DNA of 64,000 nucleotides from Yersinia canariae (GTDB lineage Bacteria > Pseudomonadota > Gammaproteobacteria > Enterobacterales > Enterobacteriaceae). Made by a program: the position numbers and the translations under genes. Shown here piece by piece: positions 1-7,858 of this stretch. How positions within the stretch are numbered: position 1 is the stretch's first letter; the number at the start of each line of letters is the position of its first letter. Location of the stretch: NCBI RefSeq assembly GCF_009831415.1, contig NZ_CP043727.1:3844001-3908000 (forward strand). Reading direction: 5' to 3'. The notes under the pieces are model-generated. The model ran no database searches. It had not been told where the DNA came from and saw only the letters and a list, made by a program, of their open reading frames with translations.

Positions 1-162
1 ATGACGGCGCTCCTGCTCTGTTGATGCCAGTTCCCGACAGGCATCCTCCAGAGCCAAGAGATTTTTGGTGCTGTCATCACGTATCTGATTAATATTCACG
101 CCCTGAGTAAATGTGTGAATACTATTAATACGTTCACAGCTGGCCTGCGTTATATCTACCAT
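1..162 (-). CDS. yspB: YspB translocator, N-terminal part only (runs off the left edge)
   Basis: Only the first 54 codons are visible; the frame is open to the window edge. It starts at the ATG reading leftward from 162 and begins MVDITQASCERINSIHTFTQ. It lies immediately downstream of sycB on the same strand, where sipB/ipaB-type pore-forming translocators sit in Salmonella SPI-1 and Shigella systems. In Y. enterocolitica the sycB-yspBCDA order is known. The visible part is too short to show the hydrophobic translocator segments, so the identity rests mainly on position. Confidence 0.72.
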   Translation of the reverse strand, partial: MVDITQASCERINSIHTFTQGVNINQIRDDSTKNLLALEDACRELASTEQERRH

Positions 163-190
163 AGAATATGTTTACCTTATTCAATCAGAA

Positions 191-700
191 TTATTCTTCT
201 GCTGGTTCATTTTCTGTCAGGTTTTTCTTTAATGCAGTCAAATAAACAGAGGATTTTTGTTTCAACTCCGAATCATTACTGCCATTAAAAGTACTTTCAA
301 AACAATGCAACGCAGCACTACTTTTTTTCATCATTAAATTACACTGCCCGGCATGAAATAATGGGCGGTAGTCATTCTTTGCCAGGATAAAAGCCAAAGA
401 ATAAAGTTCCGCAGATTTCTCATAACGTTTTGTCAATTGATAAACCGCCGCTAATCCCATGATATAATCAGTATTATAAAAATCATAAATACTGAGAAAA
501 CGGAAAAATGTTTCTGCTTCATCCAATTTACCTTGCTGGTAAAATTCGTAAGCATAGGCATAAAGCCCGTCCATGGTGCTTTGTGGAATACCATGAATAT
601 CTTTATAACTGGCACCATCCATTAATGCCTGGCAAAGTTCGTCAAAAACAATATCCATATCTTCACTTTGACTTTGTGCTGCATCATGCTTCTGGTTCAT
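191..700 (-). CDS. sycB: SycB, class II T3SS chaperone (SicA/IpgC/LcrH type) and YsaE co-activator
   Basis: 169 residues. An acidic N-terminus is followed by tetratricopeptide-like helices rich in Tyr/Phe (about residues 35-140), typical of translocator chaperones. In Salmonella SicA binds SipB/SipC and also co-activates InvF; by family knowledge SycB does the same with YsaE. A good Shine-Dalgarno (AGGAGA) precedes the ATG at 700. It has its own 97-base upstream gap after ysaU and is followed by yspB, fitting a separately controlled sycB-ysp operon. A short acidic C-tail (ENEPAEE) is visible. Confidence 0.93.
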   Translation of the reverse strand: MNQKHDAAQSQSEDMDIVFDELCQALMDGASYKDIHGIPQSTMDGLYAYAYEFYQQGKLDEAETFFRFLSIYDFYNTDYIMGLAAVYQLTKRYEKSAELYSLAFILAKNDYRPLFHAGQCNLMMKKSSAALHCFESTFNGSNDSELKQKSSVYLTALKKNLTENEPAEE

Positions 701-730
701 ATACTCTCCTGATTAATAATATGAGAAATA

Positions 731-755
731 TGATGCAACGCTGATGTTTGCATCA
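731..755. promoter_or_regulatory. Inverted repeat in the sycB promoter region
   Basis: Perfect 8-base arms, TGATGCAA at 731-738 and TTGCATCA at 748-755, are separated by 9 bases, about 30 bases upstream of the sycB start. It could be a regulator site or an RNA hairpin in the sycB leader. YsaE with SycB is known to activate this promoter, but there is no evidence that this repeat is their site. Confidence 0.45.
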
Positions 756-797
756 TAGATAATTAGAGCGGGTAGTTCTTATAAAAAGCGATTCAAG

Positions 798-1922
798 TTA
801 ATGGTGTTGACTGTCATCAGTTTCTGACGCGCAAGCTTGCTGCGCAGCATGATTTTCCTCTAGCTGCTTGAGTGCGGCATCAACATCAATGCCCATGCTT
901 TCCAGTTCAATACGTATCAGCCAGTTAATGATTTGCATTACATCATCCAGCCCCTGTTCATCAATAAAACTGTCTTTGCGATAATTTCGCCATAGCTGTC
1001 GTGCTAAGGGAATATCCCTTACAACTGGCACGCCTTGCTGTTCGGCGTAGGTAATTATCGCTTTTGCCTGTAATCCCCGATTTTTCATCATAATAAATGG
1101 CAGCGGCGCTATGTCAGTATTAAAATAAATTGCCATGGCAATATGTGTTGGATTAGCCATGATAAAAGTCGAGTCACGAACATTCGATTTTATCTCCTCT
1201 GACAATAATTCCTGATGCAAACCTCTACGGGTACTTTTAATATGAGGATCGCCATCATTATCTTTGCGCTCTTTTTTCACCTCCTGCTTTTCCATTTTTA
1301 AATCTTTCATAAATAAGAAAAACTCAGTCATGGTGTCAATGAGTAAAATCAATAATGCCACGGCCAGGAACACGATAATAAAAGTAATACATAGGTGTGC
1401 CCACTGACCAATCATTCCATTAATTGTCGTGCGGTAGAGCATGAATATCTCCTGCCGCCAAAGAATAAAGAACAGTATTGCTGATATGCTAAAGACCAAT
1501 AAATAAAGAAATGCTTTCACCAATTCTTTTAATGAGCGCAGAGAAAAGATTTTTTTAAAACCAGAAATCGGGTTTAGGTGAGAAAAATCAATTTTTAATG
1601 CTTCTGTCGCCAAACGGAAACGGCTTTGTAGCAACGAAATAATAGCCCCCGGTAAAAAACAGGCCAATAACACCGGGACAACCGCTTGCAAAAATAAGCT
1701 GTAAAGCTCGTCCAGTAATGCCTCGACACCTATTGAAGAAGGTGAGAGCAAAATTTTTTGCAGTAAACTGCCTAATCCAAATAAGCTGGAAAAACCCGAA
1801 ATAGCAAAAGCCCCTGCAACCAATACCACTGCGGCAACCATATCCTTACTTTTAAAACTTTGCCCTTTCTTTGCCGAGTCACGAATCTTTTTGTCTGTGG
1901 GTTTTTCTGTTTTTTCCGCCAT
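798..1922 (-). CDS. ysaU: YsaU, export-apparatus switch protein (SpaS/FlhB family)
   Basis: 374 residues. The N-terminus MAEKTEKPTDKKIRDSAKKG is typical of the family. Four hydrophobic segments lie at about 28-45, 78-98, 138-158 and 175-197, and then comes a cytoplasmic domain. The autocleavage motif NPTH is at residues 257-260; self-cleavage between N and P switches substrate from needle/rod to later proteins. It is the last of the ysaQRSTU export-gate genes and follows ysaT by about 20 bases. A long charged C-tail ends in HH. Length and motif are normal for a functional protein. Confidence 0.96.
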   Translation of the reverse strand: MAEKTEKPTDKKIRDSAKKGQSFKSKDMVAAVVLVAGAFAISGFSSLFGLGSLLQKILLSPSSIGVEALLDELYSLFLQAVVPVLLACFLPGAIISLLQSRFRLATEALKIDFSHLNPISGFKKIFSLRSLKELVKAFLYLLVFSISAILFFILWRQEIFMLYRTTINGMIGQWAHLCITFIIVFLAVALLILLIDTMTEFFLFMKDLKMEKQEVKKERKDNDGDPHIKSTRRGLHQELLSEEIKSNVRDSTFIMANPTHIAMAIYFNTDIAPLPFIMMKNRGLQAKAIITYAEQQGVPVVRDIPLARQLWRNYRKDSFIDEQGLDDVMQIINWLIRIELESMGIDVDAALKQLEENHAAQQACASETDDSQHH

Positions 1923-1943
1923 GATATCTCTTCGTGATTATTG

Positions 1944-2738
1944 CTACTTAATACCAAAAATATTGTGCAGCGGACTCAGAGAGATCATATTGGCCAAAAT
2001 TGAGGGGATCTCATTTTGGAAATAGAGCAGGAAGACCATAAATGCAACAACAGATTTAATCGTTAATGATAAGGAAAAGGCATTAAGCTGTGGGCAAAAA
2101 CGAGAATAAAGGCCCAGCGCTACCTCAGTAATAAACAAAGTCACCAGTATGGGCGCGGCGAGAATAATACTCTGTTGCACTAACTGATTAAGCCAGCGCC
2201 CCAATGACAGGCTATCAAAATGGGAAAATCCAGCAGCAAAAGGCAACAGACGGTAGCTCTCGACAAGGGCCTGCGCCAATTTGTACATTCCCCCTTGGGC
2301 AAGAAATATCATCACCACAATATGGCTAACTAACACCGACATCTCGGAAGATTCCACACCATTGGCGGGGTCGATGGTGTCACTGATAGTGGCCCCACGC
2401 TGGTTATCGATCAGCTCACCAATAATATTGGCAATAAGAAATGGTAAACTTAGGATGAAAGCCAGCACCAAACCGATCGCCAATTCATAAAGGATCATTT
2501 CACTGAGATTGACTTCTTCCCAGTTAATTTCACGTGCGGAAAACAATGGCCACAAACCCAGTGCCAGAAAAATGGCAACACAGTTTTTAATTATGCTGCT
2601 GTTGAGCAATTTGCTACTGAGAAAAGGCAAGAAAAAGAACAATGGCGCAATCCGCACCCAAGCCAATGCCAACTTCATCAGTTCCGTCTGAAATGTAGAA
2701 TAGAGCGACACATAAAAAGCCAGCATCTCGTGTTCCAT
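1944..2738 (-). CDS. ysaT: YsaT, inner-membrane export-gate protein (SpaR/FliR family)
   Basis: 264 residues, with at least six hydrophobic segments and the SpaR/FliR character (N-terminal helix MEHEMLAFYVSLYS, then ALAWVRIAPLFFFLPFLS). With YsaR and YsaS it forms the helical export gate under the needle base. I chose the ATG at 2738 because it overlaps the ysaS stop by one base (TGATG) behind a purine-rich ribosome site; a GTG one codon earlier is possible. It lies between ysaS and ysaU in conserved order. Confidence 0.95.
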   Translation of the reverse strand: MEHEMLAFYVSLYSTFQTELMKLALAWVRIAPLFFFLPFLSSKLLNSSIIKNCVAIFLALGLWPLFSAREINWEEVNLSEMILYELAIGLVLAFILSLPFLIANIIGELIDNQRGATISDTIDPANGVESSEMSVLVSHIVVMIFLAQGGMYKLAQALVESYRLLPFAAGFSHFDSLSLGRWLNQLVQQSIILAAPILVTLFITEVALGLYSRFCPQLNAFSLSLTIKSVVAFMVFLLYFQNEIPSILANMISLSPLHNIFGIK

Positions 2739-3007
2739 CACCCCACTCCTGCGGGTGATAATGCGATAGCCAGCACTTCAGTAGCAAAATTCATGACCTT
2801 GTCAGACAACCAGCCCGAGATCATAAACAGTGATCCAAATACCGCGAGCAGTTTGATGCCAAATGGCAGTGTCTGCTCCTGAAGCTGTGTTACGGTCTGA
2901 ATCAGACCAACTAATAGGCCAACGGCCGTCGCCACCATCACCGGGATCGCCGAGAGCAACACAATAAGCAACATAGCTTTATTACTGGCGTAAATAATTT
3001 CGTCCAT
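2738..3007 (-). CDS. ysaS: YsaS, small export-gate protein (SpaQ/FliQ family)
   Basis: 89 residues with two transmembrane helices (about 13-34 and 52-75) joined by a short polar loop containing QTVTQLQEQTLPFGIK, the FliQ/SpaQ signature region. It is part of the export gate with YsaR and YsaT. The ATG at 3007 has an AAGG ribosome site. The stop overlaps the ysaT start, implying translational coupling. Confidence 0.95.
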   Translation of the reverse strand: MDEIIYASNKAMLLIVLLSAIPVMVATAVGLLVGLIQTVTQLQEQTLPFGIKLLAVFGSLFMISGWLSDKVMNFATEVLAIALSPAGVG

Positions 3008-3022
3008 AAGTGAGTTACCTTG

Positions 3023-3694
3023 CTAATGCTGCGCCAGCTCCATGTATTGCATAATCAACCCCTTGGAAATCAGCGACCAACCGTCGATTGCCACGAACAA
3101 GATCAGTTTTACCGGAACAGAAATAGTGACCGGGCTCATCATCATCATCCCCAGCGCGAGCAGAATGCTAGAGATAATCAGGTCTATCACCACAAAGGGC
3201 AGATAGATGTAAAACCCAATTTCAAACGCCGATTTAATTTCGCTCAGTGCATAAGCGGGCAGTAGGGAAAACAGCGTCGGCTCGCGAGTCTCCATTTCAG
3301 CTATCGCCTCATCCTCACTACGCCCTTGTTGCAATGATTCAAAAAAGGTGAGCAATTCCGGATCGGAATATTTCTTCAGATAAGCTTTGTAACTACCAAG
3401 CCCCCCTTCAACAAAATTATCCACAGACTCGACATTGCTGAAATCAACCTTTTCGGCGCTCATATAGTGATGCACATCCTGAATCACCGGCATCATCACA
3501 AACATTGATAACAGTAATGCAATTCCATTAAGCGTTAAGCTGGAGGGCACCTGTTGCACACCCATCGCATTACGGACCATGATGAGTACGATAGATATTT
3601 TCAGGTAACACGTCCCCGCCGCGATGATAAAAGGCAGTAACGTAGAAAATGCGACAATCGCCAGTAAGGGGATATCTCCCGGTATCGGTGGCAT
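3023..3694 (-). CDS. ysaR: YsaR, export-gate protein (SpaP/FliP family)
   Basis: 223 residues from MPPIPGDIPLLAIVAFSTLL. The family pattern is clear: a hydrophobic N-terminus, a central periplasmic loop (about 65-150), then two C-terminal helices with PFVVIDLIISSILLALGMMM. It forms the pentameric core of the export gate. The frame can be extended 22 residues upstream to 3760. I prefer the ATG at 3694 because the extension lies inside ysaQ and 3694 sits four bases after the ysaQ stop. Confidence 0.95.
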   Translation of the reverse strand: MPPIPGDIPLLAIVAFSTLLPFIIAAGTCYLKISIVLIMVRNAMGVQQVPSSLTLNGIALLLSMFVMMPVIQDVHHYMSAEKVDFSNVESVDNFVEGGLGSYKAYLKKYSDPELLTFFESLQQGRSEDEAIAEMETREPTLFSLLPAYALSEIKSAFEIGFYIYLPFVVIDLIISSILLALGMMMMSPVTISVPVKLILFVAIDGWSLISKGLIMQYMELAQH

Positions 3695-3698
3695 AGTG

Positions 3699-4637
3699 TT
3701 ATGCCCCCAAGCTGACCGGGCACGCCAACTTTGTGACCTCCAGACCAAGTTCTTCGCCATTGCCGATGTAAATAAGTTCCCCTTCAGCCACCAGTTGCTT
3801 ATTGGCGTAGACTTTCACTTCACGGTCTTTATCTGCGCCGAGTGTGTATACCGACCCCGGCTGGATATGAATCAACTCTTCAAACGGAATTTCGCTGTGA
3901 CCCAGCACAAAGGTCAATTTCACTGTCAATTTGGCCACATCGAAACGGCCCACTACATTCTCGGGTAGCATTTCATCCAGTGTTGGTTCCGTATCTTGTG
4001 TTGCCTGCATATCATCAATATTCTCTTCTACCACGAACACACCCTCTTGCTGTTTTTGAAAGCGAGCCACCGGGCGGCCCATTACTGTTAAGTACAATTG
4101 CAATTGCTGAATACAGAGCACATCGCGCAATGCCAATGACTGTAATAACCGGGCGCTGATATGGCTGTATCCCAGCACCCAGTCAACCGGCTGAGTAACA
4201 CTTTTCCGTAGCAACGACTTAGCGGGTACCGCCTCAAGCAAGCTGAAAGGAGAGGCGATTAGCACTGTTCCAAGTGTTGACTCCTCCACGGTCAGCCATG
4301 GCTGACTGGCTGCTTCGCCATCAATAACGTCAAGACTTACCACGCGGAATGTATCGGCGAAAAAAGTCCGACAGCCATTTTCTTGAGTGAAAATCCTCAC
4401 AAGACTTTGATTATCAAGCTCCTGCCAGGCGCAACTGTTCAGTTGGGGCCAGCGGAAACGACACCAACTGTCCACGGGCACCAGTGCCGAAAATTTCTCT
4501 GTCGCACTGCTCAGTTCCAATCGGAAGTAACGTTCTCCAGCTTGCGGTGTGATGGCATTTCTGTCTGGCTGATAACACTGCTGCCAATGCCTAACCTGAA
4601 TCTGGCGCTTACTGAGCCGACGGATATTGAGCATCAT
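3699..4637 (-). CDS. ysaQ: YsaQ, cytoplasmic C-ring/sorting-platform protein (SpaO/YscQ family)
   Basis: 312 residues. The C-terminal 75 or so residues form a SpoA (FliN-like) domain: LTVKLTFVLGHSEIPFEELI, then GSVYTLG and the closing strand VYANKQLVAEGELIYIG. The N-terminal two thirds are variable, as usual for SpaO. The protein makes the pods of the sorting platform that receives chaperone-effector complexes. Its start overlaps the stop of the upstream SpaN-like gene (ATGA). Internal start sites producing a short SpoA fragment are known in this family; none was tested here. Confidence 0.92.
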   Translation of the reverse strand: MMLNIRRLSKRQIQVRHWQQCYQPDRNAITPQAGERYFRLELSSATEKFSALVPVDSWCRFRWPQLNSCAWQELDNQSLVRIFTQENGCRTFFADTFRVVSLDVIDGEAASQPWLTVEESTLGTVLIASPFSLLEAVPAKSLLRKSVTQPVDWVLGYSHISARLLQSLALRDVLCIQQLQLYLTVMGRPVARFQKQQEGVFVVEENIDDMQATQDTEPTLDEMLPENVVGRFDVAKLTVKLTFVLGHSEIPFEELIHIQPGSVYTLGADKDREVKVYANKQLVAEGELIYIGNGEELGLEVTKLACPVSLGA

Positions 4638-5716
4638 GATGTTTCATCCTCTTGATCGGGATGTTGCTGACCACGACGCGGTTCATCGTGCTGTTCATCA
4701 CGAAATTGCAGTGAATTTTCCGATGCCAACCAATGGTGTTTATCTTGTAAAGCATGCTGAACTTCCGCACTACTGGTCATGGCAGTAAGCTCACCTGCAC
4801 GGGACAATTCGAACGTGACCACCGGGCTGTTTTTCCACTGAGTAAAGGTGTAACTCAAGGTGCGATGCTCGACTGTCAGCTTAGCCTCTGTTGCCGCTGA
4901 CTCGGGCGGCGCAGATATAAATGTCGCCGGTGCGGCTTTTACCACGTCAGGCTGAGTGACCGTGGGGGTCTGAGCGACAAGTTGTGGCATAACCGGCACA
5001 AATGCTTGGTCAGGAACTAATGCATTTTCCTTTGTTTCTAATTGCGGTAATTCACTCTGAGACTCAGGCGAGACCACCGGTATACTTTCATAAGCCGTTG
5101 GGTAAGACTGGCCCTCTTTATGCCCATCAGCAGTAGAAAAGACCGCCGCCACCGGAATTTCCAAATTATTCAAGCGCTCAGAAGTTGAGTGGGAAAGCGG
5201 CTGCCCACTGTTATCTCTCTGGGTCATATTCGGCTGGAGCTTTACTTCTGGCGCGACTGAATGACTCACGCAATCCACCACGGCGTGCGCAAGTAAAGCT
5301 GGCTGATTTTTTTCACCGACAGATTCTGTAACAACAGCGAGTTTCTCCTCCGTTTTTTCCGGAGCTTGTGGCTTCTCGACAATCCCATATCCCTGCGCCC
5401 AAACACTCGGCTTTTGTACAGGCGTTGAGTCCGGCAACTGCGCCATATTCGGTAGCACCAACTGTGTGCTTACCGGCATACTGTTTATCAGTATCATCGG
5501 AGAAAATGCTGAAGATACTAACTGTTCCTCCGCCTGTTTTTTGCGCTGCTTTGCTTTAGCCAGCAACTGCATCACTTTTTTTTGTGCTTCCTGTTGGACA
5601 AATGTCACGGCCTGCCCATTATCAGCACCTAACATTGCCGGCCGAGAAATAGCGGTTGATTCATCTTTCCGGATATCAGGAAGAGCGCTATTGGCTGCCT
5701 GCTTTATCGCCACCAT
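4634..5716 (-). CDS. SpaN/InvJ-like needle-length regulator
   Basis: 360 residues from the ATG at 5716 (a TTG six codons earlier is possible). It is low-complexity and rich in Pro, Gln, Glu, Val and Thr for most of its length. The final 90 residues are more conserved (about SYTFTQWKNSPVVTFELSRA), as in SpaN/InvJ. The family is secreted early and sets needle length and the substrate switch through YsaU. Position between the SpaM-like gene and ysaQ is the strongest evidence. The name ysaP has been used for the pilotin, so I give no symbol. Confidence 0.8.
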   Translation of the reverse strand: MVAIKQAANSALPDIRKDESTAISRPAMLGADNGQAVTFVQQEAQKKVMQLLAKAKQRKKQAEEQLVSSAFSPMILINSMPVSTQLVLPNMAQLPDSTPVQKPSVWAQGYGIVEKPQAPEKTEEKLAVVTESVGEKNQPALLAHAVVDCVSHSVAPEVKLQPNMTQRDNSGQPLSHSTSERLNNLEIPVAAVFSTADGHKEGQSYPTAYESIPVVSPESQSELPQLETKENALVPDQAFVPVMPQLVAQTPTVTQPDVVKAAPATFISAPPESAATEAKLTVEHRTLSYTFTQWKNSPVVTFELSRAGELTAMTSSAEVQHALQDKHHWLASENSLQFRDEQHDEPRRGQQHPDQEDETS

Positions 5717-6143
5717 ATGTGGATAATTCCTCAATTTCGTGTTGCTGCTGAAGCTCTCTATTTAAACGCCTTCTGTTACTTTCCCGCTTCAGATAAGTTC
5801 GGAATTTTTCGTACCGATTATTGGTTTCCCGTAATTGGCACTGCATCTGCCTTTGCTTCTTCTCGAGTGTTATCTGTTCCGCCAGGATATTTTCTAAGTC
5901 ATATAACTGACGGGCAATTTCAGCCAATAAAGCGGCCTTATGACGTTGGCGTTCAAAAAAAGCTTCGCGGGTTAACTCCGCAGCCTGGTCATACAGGCTG
6001 CTTTGAGTTTCCAACACTTGGATGCGCGTGCGGATATCGTGCTGCTGCTGTTGCAGTGCCTGTAGAGAACGGCGCAACATTTGCTGCTGTTGCTTGATTC
6101 GCTCCAGCCGCCGTTCCGTTAGGCTCAGCAGATTCTTTATCAT
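5688..6143 (-). CDS. SpaM/InvI (YscO/FliJ)-like coiled-coil stalk protein
   Basis: 151 residues, almost entirely predicted helix with long runs of Gln, Arg and Leu, a coiled coil like FliJ/YscO/InvI. This class inserts as a central stalk into the ATPase ring and couples it to the export gate. The ATG at 6143 overlaps the ysaN stop (ATGA), and its 3' end overlaps the SpaN-like gene. Sequence similarity within the family is weak, so assignment depends on size, helix content and position. Confidence 0.8.
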   Translation of the reverse strand: MIKNLLSLTERRLERIKQQQQMLRRSLQALQQQQHDIRTRIQVLETQSSLYDQAAELTREAFFERQRHKAALLAEIARQLYDLENILAEQITLEKKQRQMQCQLRETNNRYEKFRTYLKRESNRRRLNRELQQQHEIEELSTYGGDKAGSQ

Positions 6144-7435
6144 CAGACTGCCAGCTCACTGAGCTTATTGAGCGTGACGGAGAACTCACCGGGTTCTTCC
6201 ATCGATTGCTGCAAAAAAGCCTCAATAACGTCTCTGTTATCCAGCGCATGATCGTTATCGGTATTTTCACCACGCTGGTACTCTCCGAGATCAAGATAGA
6301 GCTGAATTTGCGCCAATCGTCCGAGCATATCGCGCGTTTTCGCCGCGTCCTGACGGTGCTGTGGTGTAGTGACCTTCGAAAACACACGGCTGATGCTATT
6401 TAGGATATCAATCGCTGGATAGTGACCGCGCCCGGCGAGTTGTGCGCTAAGGAAGATATGGCCGTCGATTATCGAGCGAATTTCATCGCCAATAGGATCA
6501 GGCTCCTCCTCACTCTCCAGCAACACGGTATAAAAAGCTGTAATAGACCCGTGCTGCAATGCACCGGGTCGTTCCAATAACAGTGGAAGCTGTTCGAATA
6601 CCGACGCCGGGTAGCCGCGTCGGGCCGGAAGCTCCCCCGCCGCCAATGCCACATCTCGCAAAGCACGGGCATAACGCGTCATCGAGTCGACAAACAGCAG
6701 TACATCTTTGCCTTGATCACGAAAATATTCCGCCATCGCCGTTGCCAATAAAGCCGCATTACAGCGCTCAACCGCTGGACTGTCCGAAGTGGCATACACC
6801 AGAATGGTTTGCGCAGCACGCGGCGAGGCTTGCAATTCGTGGATGAACTCCGTCACCTCACGGCCCCGCTCACCAATTAACGCAACAACACAAATATCCG
6901 CCACAGCATGGTTCATAATCATGCTCATCAGAGAAGTTTTGCCGCTACCCGCCGCGGCAAAAATCCCCATACGCTGCCCTTGTCCACAGGTAAGCAGGCC
7001 GTCAATCGCTCTGACCCCCGTCACCAACGGAGTGGTAACCGGGCTGCGCAAATTAACACTGACCGGCAGGCTATCAACCCGACGCTGAGTCGTGAATGGT
7101 GGCTCTGACGATGCAGTTTCATCGCTGAGCACGCCCACTTTTTCTCCGGCGGAGTTGTAAATTTTTCCCGCCAGATGTTCCCCCATATCAAAGATAAAAG
7201 GCTGACCAGTAGGGCGGATCACCACTTCGCGCGTTAACCCCAAAGCTCGCCCAATCAAACTCAAGATGGTTAAGCCCTCCCTAAAACCGACCACTTGAGC
7301 TTTGGCAATTGTCTCAGGCTGACGTAAATCGCGTTCAATCAGACAGATTTCACCAATAAAAACCCCACGAAGCGGGGCCTCAATCAAGCAACCATGGATA
7401 CGTGATGGGTGCGCGCAGTTTTCAAAGAGATTCAT
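6143..7435 (-). CDS. ysaN: YsaN, T3SS ATPase (InvC/Spa47/YscN family)
   Basis: 430 residues. Walker A AAAGSGKTSLM lies at about 160-170 (Lys166), Walker B around VLLFVDSMTRYARA, and the GERGREVTEF signature of F1-type export ATPases follows Walker A. It unfolds and releases substrates from chaperones at the cytoplasmic face. An N-terminal oligomerisation region and a shortish C-terminal domain are present. It lies between the Spa15-like chaperone gene (3-base gap) and the stalk gene. Confidence 0.96.
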   Translation of the reverse strand: MNLFENCAHPSRIHGCLIEAPLRGVFIGEICLIERDLRQPETIAKAQVVGFREGLTILSLIGRALGLTREVVIRPTGQPFIFDMGEHLAGKIYNSAGEKVGVLSDETASSEPPFTTQRRVDSLPVSVNLRSPVTTPLVTGVRAIDGLLTCGQGQRMGIFAAAGSGKTSLMSMIMNHAVADICVVALIGERGREVTEFIHELQASPRAAQTILVYATSDSPAVERCNAALLATAMAEYFRDQGKDVLLFVDSMTRYARALRDVALAAGELPARRGYPASVFEQLPLLLERPGALQHGSITAFYTVLLESEEEPDPIGDEIRSIIDGHIFLSAQLAGRGHYPAIDILNSISRVFSKVTTPQHRQDAAKTRDMLGRLAQIQLYLDLGEYQRGENTDNDHALDNRDVIEAFLQQSMEEPGEFSVTLNKLSELAV

Positions 7436-7438
7436 AAA

Positions 7439-7846
7439 TCAGGCAGTGAGTAGTGTTGTTATTCGATGACTGCGCTCATAAAACTCGCTCAGGCTGTCAG
7501 CAAATAGCGTCGGGTCATTCATCGCCTCCGCACGTATAACAGCGGAAAGTACCAAAGTACTATCGACAAAATTCAATGACGGCTGTCCTACCTGAAAATT
7601 ACGAGAGGTATATTCCAGCAACTCGCTTAATAATGAATGACCGAGAGCTTCAAGATGCCCCATTTGGCATTCATAAATATTACTCCACAAGATAATATCG
7701 TTGGTTAACAGGTCAACGTTAATAGGCGGCGCAGCATTCAACTCCAATTGAATAGTTGAATGACAATCAAGCTGCGGGTTAATTAAGTCCTGACGTCCTT
7801 CCGTGGATAAAAAAGTATTTAATGCATCAACAAAACGGTATTTCAT
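7439..7846 (-). CDS. Spa15/InvB-type effector chaperone
   Basis: 135 residues, acidic, about the size of Spa15/InvB (class IB chaperones serving several effectors). It sits between the InvA-like and InvC-like genes exactly as invB/spa15 do in SPI-1 and Shigella. The N-terminal MKYRFVDALNTFL and the beta-rich middle fit. An AGAGAGGAAA ribosome site precedes it. Which effectors it serves cannot be read from the sequence. The Ysa literature gives it a letter name that I do not recall safely. Confidence 0.82.
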   Translation of the reverse strand: MKYRFVDALNTFLSTEGRQDLINPQLDCHSTIQLELNAAPPINVDLLTNDIILWSNIYECQMGHLEALGHSLLSELLEYTSRNFQVGQPSLNFVDSTLVLSAVIRAEAMNDPTLFADSLSEFYERSHRITTLLTA

Positions 7847-7858
7847 AGTATTTCCTCT

